Of a DNA stretch of 13,633 nucleotides, positions 9,390 through 13,633 are shown piece after piece. The DNA comes from JAAYCB01 sp012744395 (GTDB lineage: Bacteria; Planctomycetota; Planctomycetia; Pirellulales; Thermoguttaceae). Under the pieces are notes generated by a model. It had not been told where the DNA came from. It saw only the letters and a program-made list of their open reading frames with translations, and ran no database searches. The DNA lies in assembly GCA_028703175.1 (NCBI GenBank), contig JAQVNJ010000151.1, positions 1 to 13,633 of the forward strand, in the 5' to 3' direction. A program made the position numbers and the translations under genes. Numbering within the stretch: position 1 is the first letter of the stretch; each line of letters opens with the position of its first letter.

Positions 9390-9416
9390 GGTGGTTTACC
9401 CCCCGGGATGAAGATC
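9351..9416 (-). repeat. Direct repeat copy 1: leader and first codons of the esterase gene
   Basis: This copy covers the ribosome-binding region and first 13 codons (MARSVPFQSASVI) of the esterase gene. It matches 9475-9538 in the same orientation: 32 of 39 bases agree across the 13 codons, and the upstream leaders also align with one 2-base gap. The two start codons are 124 bases apart. Confidence 0.75.
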
Positions 9417-9432
9417 GGCGTTGTCCTGGCTT

Positions 9433-9513
9433 TCAAGCTCCGCCCACCACGGAACCGGCGGAGGACGGCGATCGGATGACACTGGCAGACTGGTAAGACA
9501 CTGACCGTGTCAT
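9433..9513 (-). pseudogene. Truncated duplicate of the esterase start, 26-codon ORF
   Basis: The duplicated start at 9513 opens a 26-codon frame whose first 13 residues parallel the esterase N-terminus. The remaining 13 residues (RSPSSAGSVVGGA) are unrelated and end at a TGA. The hydrophobic core of the signal peptide is missing, so this is not a secretion signal. The simplest reading is the remnant of a tandem duplication of the gene's 5' end. A translated leader peptide or a mobile start-associated repeat is also possible. It is too short for its coding status to be judged from sequence alone. Confidence 0.45.
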
Positions 9514-9538
9514 TGTGTTTCACCCTGGGCTGAAAATC
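9475..9538 (-). repeat. Direct repeat copy 2: duplicated leader and start region
   Basis: This is the upstream partner of the repeat at 9351-9416. Read on the minus strand it carries a similar leader (CAGGGTGAAACACA before an ATG at 9513) and codons for MTRSVSYQSASVI, against MARSVPFQSASVI in the esterase. Several differences fall at third codon positions. The plus strand can also fold as an imperfect hairpin (GACAC 9478-9482 with GTGTC 9507-9511). Confidence 0.75.
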
Positions 9539-9582
9539 AATGGTCGCTCCCAAGCGGAATCTTGGGGAAGAAGGGAAGACGC

Positions 9583-9635
9583 GAATCACGAACCACACGA
9601 ATTCATGTTTCCTTGATTCGTGTATTTCGTGGTTC
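9583..9635. repeat. Long palindrome with 20-bp arms and 13-base loop
   Basis: The left arm 9583-9602 and right arm 9616-9635 match at 17 of 20 positions, with one further wobble pair. The core ACACGAAT/ATTCGTGT and flank CACGAA/TTCGTG are perfect. It is AT-richer than its surroundings. Elements of the form ACGAACCACACGAAT are, from memory, common dispersed repeats in planctomycete and other environmental genomes; this was not searched. It lies about 50 bp beyond the stop of the minus-strand gene ending at 9685 and could end its transcript. It shares the 10-mer CACGAATTCA with the repeat at 12601. Confidence 0.7.
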
Positions 9636-9684
9636 ACTCATTCCCGCCGCCAAACATCGCTCGGAACCAGGGGTGGCCCCCCCG

Positions 9685-10629
9685 TCATCGGGCCGTTGCT
9701 TCGTCGAGCCGGCGTGCGACATCTGATTCCACGGCCGTCGTCGCTTCGATGGCCGGGTTCGCTTTCAAGGCGATGCTGTTGGAGATCATCGCAAATTGGA
9801 GGCGGGCTTCCGGATTGACCTTCGTCAAACGCTTGGCCAATCGCTGCATGCCCTCCGGGTCAACTTCGGCGGTCTTGGAGAGACTTCCCACAAACGCCAG
9901 CGTCTGCGTGTAATTCACGTCGGCCACCTTGCCCACCAGCGGTTGCAGTGTCTTGGTAATCCACTCGACGGCCTGATGGTCGACCTGCATGAACGCGTCG
10001 AGGCGGCTGGTGATGTAGTAGCGGCCATCGGGCTCGCGAGCGTAGCCGGTCTTGAGCACGATCAACGTGCGGCCGGTCACCGGTTTTGTCATCAGTGGGC
10101 CTTCGTAGGAGCCCTCGCTGAAGATCACATGGGTGTCGGCGCTCTGGTAAAGATAGGTGACCGAGCCGGCGGTCCCCGCGTTATCGGCAACTGCAAACGT
10201 GGACGGCCCCGTCTGCTGCATGTCAAGCTTGCTGAGTTTGAGCACGTCCCAAATATTGACGACCACATCGGGGTGGCGGACCAGGAACAGATACAAGTCC
10301 GGATCGCACGGGATCACCCGAACCGGCATCCGCCGAAACAGGGCGATGTTGGCCAGCACGGCATCGACTTTCTGGAGCGCCTCCCGGCTCATCTTGTCGC
10401 GCGGGATCCCGGCGATCGCGCTGGCTCGCGATTCGGCATCCGTCTGCGGGCCGTAGGGGTCCAGGTTCCGCAGCAAGGGCAATGGTCCCGCGGCCCGCAC
10501 GGGCCCGCAAAGCAATCCCAGAAGCACAACGCCAATCGCCGCCCGAAAGCACAACAGGGCAACCGCAAGCGAGATGGCTGGCGAGCGATCTCCTCGGAGG
10601 GAGACGCAACAGTTGCAGAACGTTCTCAT
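9685..10629 (-). CDS. Conserved exported planctomycete-type protein of unknown function
   Basis: This 314-residue protein has an N-terminal export signal: hydrophobic residues about 30-41 followed by a VRA/AG cleavage site near 46. From ATG 10629 the signal is unusually long. An in-frame TTG at 10554 would give a typical 21-residue signal, but it has no Shine-Dalgarno; ATG 10629 has GAGGG only 3 bases upstream, so the start is uncertain. The mature part is soluble and mixed alpha/beta, with stretches such as FRRMPVRVIPCDPDLYLFLV and VGSLSKTAEVDPEGMQRLAK. I recall this type as a widespread hypothetical protein in Pirellulales-like genomes, but I know no function and see no catalytic motif. It is divergent from the HEAT-repeat gene at 10934. 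Confidence 0.82.
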   Translation of the reverse strand: MRTFCNCCVSLRGDRSPAISLAVALLCFRAAIGVVLLGLLCGPVRAAGPLPLLRNLDPYGPQTDAESRASAIAGIPRDKMSREALQKVDAVLANIALFRRMPVRVIPCDPDLYLFLVRHPDVVVNIWDVLKLSKLDMQQTGPSTFAVADNAGTAGSVTYLYQSADTHVIFSEGSYEGPLMTKPVTGRTLIVLKTGYAREPDGRYYITSRLDAFMQVDHQAVEWITKTLQPLVGKVADVNYTQTLAFVGSLSKTAEVDPEGMQRLAKRLTKVNPEARLQFAMISNSIALKANPAIEATTAVESDVARRLDEATAR

Positions 10630-10933
10630 GGTCCCTCTCAGAGATGGCGATTAGGCGATCTTGGATTCCGTTCCCGTGGTTGGGCCATCGTTAAGGATTA
10701 TTCGGCTCGTATCGCCTGTGCAGGTCAGAGAAAATCCGCGACCCCCTTCCTGTGTGAGAATGGGGAGTATGCGGCAAATGCACGCCCTTCCGATGGGTGG
10801 TACTGTCTCGGATTGCCCTTGTCGATGAGCGATCGATTTCCGACAATTCCGCCCGCCGTTGGCCCGGGGTTTAAGAATCGATCACCGAGTCGGAGCCGCG
10901 ACGGCACGGCGCACAAATTTCACTTGAAAACCG
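10630..10933. promoter_or_regulatory. Divergent intergenic region with an 8-bp inverted repeat
   Basis: These 304 bp separate the minus-strand exported-protein gene from the plus-strand HEAT-repeat gene and must hold both promoters unless transcription reads through. GATCGATT (10831-10838) and AATCGATC (10876-10883) are perfect inverted arms 37 bases apart, which could be a regulator site or chance in GATC-rich DNA. I cannot place a convincing -35/-10 pair in either direction. An open plus-strand frame crosses the region but has no recognisable product. Confidence 0.35.
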
Positions 10934-12244
10934 ATGAGAAAAAGCCAACCACGCGATCTTGCAAGATTGACGCACGCTGCAACGATCGGCCCGCCGCCGC
11001 CCGCCGACTGGGGCTGGTTCTGGAGACTATCGCGAATCCTCCTGGTCACCGGCGGGCTCTTGGCGGTTTTTTTCTTGTCGCGACACTGGGTTCCCCAATT
11101 GCTTGCCGAACATTGGCGTCAAAGCCTACGGACTGCCGGGGATGAGCGGGCGGAAATGCTGGTTGCCGCCGCGGCGCGACTGGGCCGGCCTGGACTGCCC
11201 GTGCTGCTCGATGCCCTGGGGTCACCCCGAGAGCGTGTCTCGCGGACTGGGGCGGAATGGCTTCACCGGCAGTTGCGGTCTTGGGAAAACGTATCCAACC
11301 CCCAGGGGCAACGAAATGTCGAAGCCCTGGCCAAAGCCCTGGCCGACGAGGTCGACTCGTTTCATCCAGCCGCGCGTCTCGACGCGGCGCGGATCGCCCG
11401 GGGGATTCTCGGCTGGCGTCTCGATCCACAGATCGTCGACCGCGGACAGGTGACCCGCTCGTGCGACAAGGTCCTCCGGGCAGCCAGTCGTTCACTACCC
11501 GCGGAAACGGCACTTGCCGCGGGCTCGGCCGGCGTTCGGGCGGAGGAGGGCTGGCCGCCGCGAAGGGATTCCCAAGAGCCGTCACCCCGGAAGGATGAGA
11601 CTCGTCTGAGGTTCCCCCAACTGCCGCAGCCAAGTCCCGCCAATCCGCGGATCGCCGCTCGCGCCGATCCGGCGACTCCCGCTGACCCCGGGCTCTTGTC
11701 CGACGCTCCGGCGGATCGTGCCCATGTCTGGACGATGCGGGGCACGTCGCTTGACCAGGACCGATCCGCTCCGCTGGAATCCGACACCGCCGGCGGCGCG
11801 GTCGGCTTGGACACCGAAGCGGCAACGTTGGACTCTGCGTCGGCCGGCCAGATCGCCAGCCTAAGCACGGACAAGTGTTTTCGGCGTTTGCACAGCGCCG
11901 ACAGCGGGGAGGCGATTCGGGCGGAGGCAGAACTCCGGCGCCGCGGTGTCAACGCCCGGGAGTTGTCGATCGCTCGGCGCGTTTTTCATCCCGACCCACT
12001 CGTTCGCCTCCAGTTGGTGCGCCAACTGCCCGAGACCGTCGGAATCAACACGGTCGGATGGCTGCTGAAAATGACCGACGACGAGTCGGCGGAGGTTCGC
12101 CTGTCGGCAATCATGCTGCTGGCCACCTGCACCGACCCGCGGATTCTGGCTGAGGTGGAAGCCGTCGCCAGGAACGACTCCGACGAGCGAATTCGCCGGC
12201 AAGCCGAAATGCTGGCCCGGCGCCGCGACGACCGCCGCCGCTGA
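10934..12244 (+). CDS. Membrane-anchored HEAT-repeat protein
   Basis: This 436-residue protein has one N-terminal transmembrane segment (about 32-49, core ILLVTGGLLAVFFL). The basic residues before it (Arg2, Lys3, Arg7, Arg11, Arg31, Arg34) suggest an N-in anchor with the bulk outside the cytoplasm. HEAT-like helical pairs occupy about 66-160 and about 330-432; the second block has the typical pattern of DDESAEVRLSAIMLLATCTD. A linker rich in Pro, Ala, Arg and Asp (about 175-300) separates them. HEAT repeats are protein-binding scaffolds, so a partner-binding or structural role is likely, but nothing shows the partner. ATG 10934 is the first in-frame start, with no strong Shine-Dalgarno. It is divergent from the exported-protein gene ending at 10629. 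Confidence 0.8.
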   Translation: MRKSQPRDLARLTHAATIGPPPPADWGWFWRLSRILLVTGGLLAVFFLSRHWVPQLLAEHWRQSLRTAGDERAEMLVAAAARLGRPGLPVLLDALGSPRERVSRTGAEWLHRQLRSWENVSNPQGQRNVEALAKALADEVDSFHPAARLDAARIARGILGWRLDPQIVDRGQVTRSCDKVLRAASRSLPAETALAAGSAGVRAEEGWPPRRDSQEPSPRKDETRLRFPQLPQPSPANPRIAARADPATPADPGLLSDAPADRAHVWTMRGTSLDQDRSAPLESDTAGGAVGLDTEAATLDSASAGQIASLSTDKCFRRLHSADSGEAIRAEAELRRRGVNARELSIARRVFHPDPLVRLQLVRQLPETVGINTVGWLLKMTDDESAEVRLSAIMLLATCTDPRILAEVEAVARNDSDERIRRQAEMLARRRDDRRR

Positions 12245-12276
12245 ATGCGTCCTCGGTCGGGGGTCGGGGTCAACTC

Positions 12277-12586
12277 TTGCGGAAGTCTGCCACGCGCCTC
12301 GCGCAGCGGCTGGAGCAGGTTTCGGTCCCGGACCTGACGGTCAGTTACGAGAAGGCCACCGTCGACTGGATTCCACCGCAGGTCTTCTTGGATACGCTGA
12401 CTTGGCAGGTGATCAAGTACCTGACGCGCTGCGGCGTGCCGCAGCCGGTCGCGGTCGTCCGGCAGGCCGTCGGCGATCTCCTGCTGCGTGGAGGGGTGTT
12501 TCGACTATGCGAAGTGGAAAGGCCTGGCGATGGCTCGCGTTCAGGTCGGCCTGGCGATCGTCATGATCAATACGCTCAAGTGGTAA
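12277..12586 (+). pseudogene. Decayed coding remnant split over two frames
   Basis: From TTG 12277 one frame gives protein-like sequence to about 12500 (including LTWQVIKYLTRCGVPQPVAV), then turns into low-quality Arg/Gly/Asp-rich sequence. Another frame takes over at about 12491 (EGCFDYAKWKGLAMARVQ onward) and ends at TAA 12584-12586. This looks like one gene broken by a frameshift, or two abutting fragments. The C-terminal part faintly resembles transposase ends, but I cannot name a family. The 11-mer GGCCTGGCGAT occurs twice here (12521 and 12548). The full open frame from 12277 continues to 12867 only by reading through repeats. Confidence 0.3.
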
Positions 12587-12600
12587 GGCGAGACGCGTGC

Positions 12601-12706
12601 CACGAATTCAGCACGGATCAACCACGGAAAAGCCAGCGCGATGCCGGCGGCGATTCGAGTCCGCCGTTCCGCGCTATTTCCGTGTTGCCTCCGTGTTCCA
12701 TCCGTG
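12601..12706. repeat. Nested palindromic repeat, related in style to the 9583 palindrome
   Basis: Four pairs of arms nest around a 10-base loop (12651-12660): CACGGAT 12612-12618 with ATCCGTG 12700-12706; CACGGAAA 12623-12630 with TTTCCGTG 12677-12684; GCGCG 12636-12640 with CGCGC 12670-12674; CGGCGG 12645-12650 with CCGCCG 12661-12666. It opens with CACGAATTCA (12601-12610), also present at 9596-9605. I infer a dispersed non-coding repeat of the same general class, with a GC-rich insert in the middle. Confidence 0.6.
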
Positions 12707-12749
12707 GCGCGACTATCTCCCTCCCTGGCGCGTGCGTCTCGGCTGGCGT

Positions 12750-12867
12750 GCGTAAGTTATTGAGTAGTGGCATGTTAAGTGGCATTTTGTGTATTTACGC
12801 AAAAATCGCCACACCCTCTAAAAGCGTTATTGCCAAGCATTCCGCTGTAACAGATAATGCCCGCTAG
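12750..12867. repeat. AT-rich island with tandem GTGGCAT motifs and a strong hairpin
   Basis: This stretch is clearly AT-richer than the rest of the window. GTGGCAT occurs at 12767-12773 and 12779-12785, a 12-base period. A hairpin spans 12779-12812: GTGGC with GCCAC (12808-12812), then TTTTGTG (12785-12791) with CGCAAAA (12798-12804), around the 6-base loop TATTTA. Base composition suggests imported DNA, such as the edge of a lost mobile element. I see no gene and cannot match the arms to a known insertion sequence. A promoter or a terminator without a T tract is also possible. Confidence 0.5.
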
Positions 12868-12871
12868 TCCG

Positions 12872-13174
12872 TCAGCAAGGGCTCCTGATTTCTTCTCTTC
12901 TCAATTCCTCAATCGCGATATCTGGGAGTTGTTCGCAGCCGCGTTCTTCCGCCGGTTGTGCGTGTCGTCGCGCGCCTTTTTGACTTGCCCCCGTGAAGAC
13001 GCGGGGCGCTGGCGGCCGCTTGAATCGGTTTGAAACAGCGATCGACCCGATCGCTGCGCCGGATACGACACCAAAGACCGCAAGGGCAGCTCGACCCGTC
13101 TTGCCAAGCTTCACACCCTTCCGGCCCGGGGCAGTGGATTTCCGTTTTGCCTGCTGCCGCTGTGGCGTCAGCAC
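12872..13174 (-). CDS. Doubtful small membrane protein
   Basis: A 100-codon frame opens at GTG 13174, and no Shine-Dalgarno is visible upstream. It has a basic N-terminus (RQQAKRKS), one plausible transmembrane segment (about 29-48, core AVFGVVSGAAIGSIAV), and a charged tail with no recognisable domain. The segment is what makes it more credible than the overlapping plus-strand frames, which show nothing protein-like. It would be transcribed divergently from the RHS-type gene at 13253. GC-rich DNA commonly gives frames of this length by chance, so I keep confidence low. Confidence 0.28.
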   Translation of the reverse strand: MLTPQRQQAKRKSTAPGRKGVKLGKTGRAALAVFGVVSGAAIGSIAVSNRFKRPPAPRVFTGASQKGARRHAQPAEERGCEQLPDIAIEELRREEIRSPC

Positions 13175-13240
13175 TGAGGGAGGTCAATTCGCCGCTCGGT
13201 CGTCCTGACGTCGTCCGCTGGTCGAGCCGTGCTCAAACCG

Positions 13241-13245
13241 GGAGG
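13241..13245 (+). promoter_or_regulatory. Ribosome-binding site of the RHS-type gene
   Basis: GGAGG lies 7 bases before ATG 13253. It supports this start over the in-frame ATGs at 13301 and 13307, which lack such a site. Confidence 0.55.
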
Positions 13246-13252
13246 ATCGGTC

Positions 13253-13633
13253 ATGGGGAGGGGGAAGCATTCGTGCTCGCCAAAGACCCTCGCCGCATTG
13301 ATGCCCATGCCCGCCATCAAAACCACCAGCGGAGCGCCCGCCTGCTCCGGGGGCGCGGCGCGCCTGACCTACTCCAGCCGCGAGTCTTCGATCGACAGCG
13401 GCTTCGGCCCCGGCTGGAGCGACGCCGACGAGCTGCCCTACCTGATGGGCGGTGAGCAGAATATCGTGGCCCGCTTTGGCAGCGAGCAGACCGTGTGGTT
13501 CGACGCCCAGGGGGGCGGGAGTTACTCCGCCCGTTACGGCGCCAAGGACGCGCTGGTCCACGATTCCGAAAACAACCTGTTCATCCTCACCCGCTCTGAC
13601 GGCACGCGCTTCGAGTTCTTCGACTACGACCAG
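13253..13633 (+). CDS. RHS/YD-repeat family protein, N-terminal fragment cut by the window edge
   Basis: The first 127 residues are present and the frame is open at the right edge. From about residue 36 the sequence matches the conserved head domain that precedes YD repeats in large planctomycete RHS proteins: RLTYSSRESS (about 37-46), SGFGPGWSDA (about 49-58), TVWFD (80-84), ARYGAKDALVHD (93-104), and RFEFFDYDQ just at the edge. Family members are usually very large, exported or cell-surface proteins, often ending in a variable C-terminal toxin-like or adhesive module; none of that is visible here. The first 35 residues show no convincing signal peptide and are shorter than the usual lead-in, so the gene may have lost its true 5' end. 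The start rests on GGAGG at 13241-13245. Confidence 0.75.
   Translation, partial: MGRGKHSCSPKTLAALMPMPAIKTTSGAPACSGGAARLTYSSRESSIDSGFGPGWSDADELPYLMGGEQNIVARFGSEQTVWFDAQGGGSYSARYGAKDALVHDSENNLFILTRSDGTRFEFFDYDQ

Noticed and set aside
5850..9479. A 1209-codon plus-strand ORF opposite the esterase
   Set aside because: It is rich in Arg, Gly, Pro and Gln with no domain, starts inside the kinase gene, and is antisense to a protein with a signal peptide and catalytic motifs.
9796..11145. A 449-codon plus-strand ORF across the divergent region
   Set aside because: It is antisense to the exported-protein gene and runs into the HEAT-repeat gene in the wrong frame. No domain is seen.
12245..13252. 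A complete insertion sequence or CRISPR array in the gene-poor kilobase
   Set aside because: No intact transposase, matched terminal inverted repeats or regularly spaced repeat-spacer units could be found; only fragments and palindromes are visible.
13030..13561. Closed ORFs on both strands over the start of the RHS-type gene
   Set aside because: The open frame from 13253 carries clear RHS head-domain motifs; the overlapping frames (13030-13455 plus, 13184-13561 minus) have none.

Overview
The window is GC-rich, densely coding bacterial DNA that reads as a planctomycete, probably Pirellulales-like. Four things point there: a giant soluble kinase/AAA/TPR/histidine-kinase fusion, a very large exported esterase with carbohydrate-binding-like modules, a membrane-anchored HEAT-repeat protein beside a conserved exported protein of unknown function, and the start of an RHS/YD-repeat protein. 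The assignment rests on recognised protein types and was not tested by a search.

Layout. Bases 1-216 hold no assignable gene. Bases 217-6141 (+) encode one protein of about 1974 residues with the order Ser/Thr-kinase-like, AAA/STAND NTPase, TPR-like helices, GAF, coiled coil, HisKA/HATPase_c, degenerate receiver, intact receiver. It converges on a 1043-residue exported tandem alpha/beta-hydrolase on the minus strand (6258-9389), with a compound hairpin between the two stops. Upstream of the esterase, 9390-9684 holds a second, decayed copy of that gene's ribosome-binding and start region, then a near-perfect 20-bp-arm palindrome. A 314-residue exported protein of unknown function (9685-10629, minus) is divergent from a membrane-anchored HEAT-repeat protein (10934-12244, plus). 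The 304-bp gap between them carries an 8-bp inverted repeat.

Bases 12245-13252 have no convincing intact gene. They hold a decayed reading frame, a second palindromic repeat related in style to the one at 9583, an AT-rich island with a strong hairpin, and one doubtful small minus-strand ORF. At 13253 an RHS-type gene begins behind a good ribosome-binding site and runs off the right edge.

Functionally the window is a set of neighbours and not one obvious operon. The fusion kinase is a cytoplasmic signal integrator whose protein-kinase domain appears catalytically dead (HRD is HRR), so its output should be histidine-to-aspartate phosphorelay. The esterase should act outside the cytoplasm on acylated carbohydrate or a similar ester, with one live and one dead hydrolase domain. 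I found no recognised defence system, CRISPR array, RNA gene or complete mobile element.
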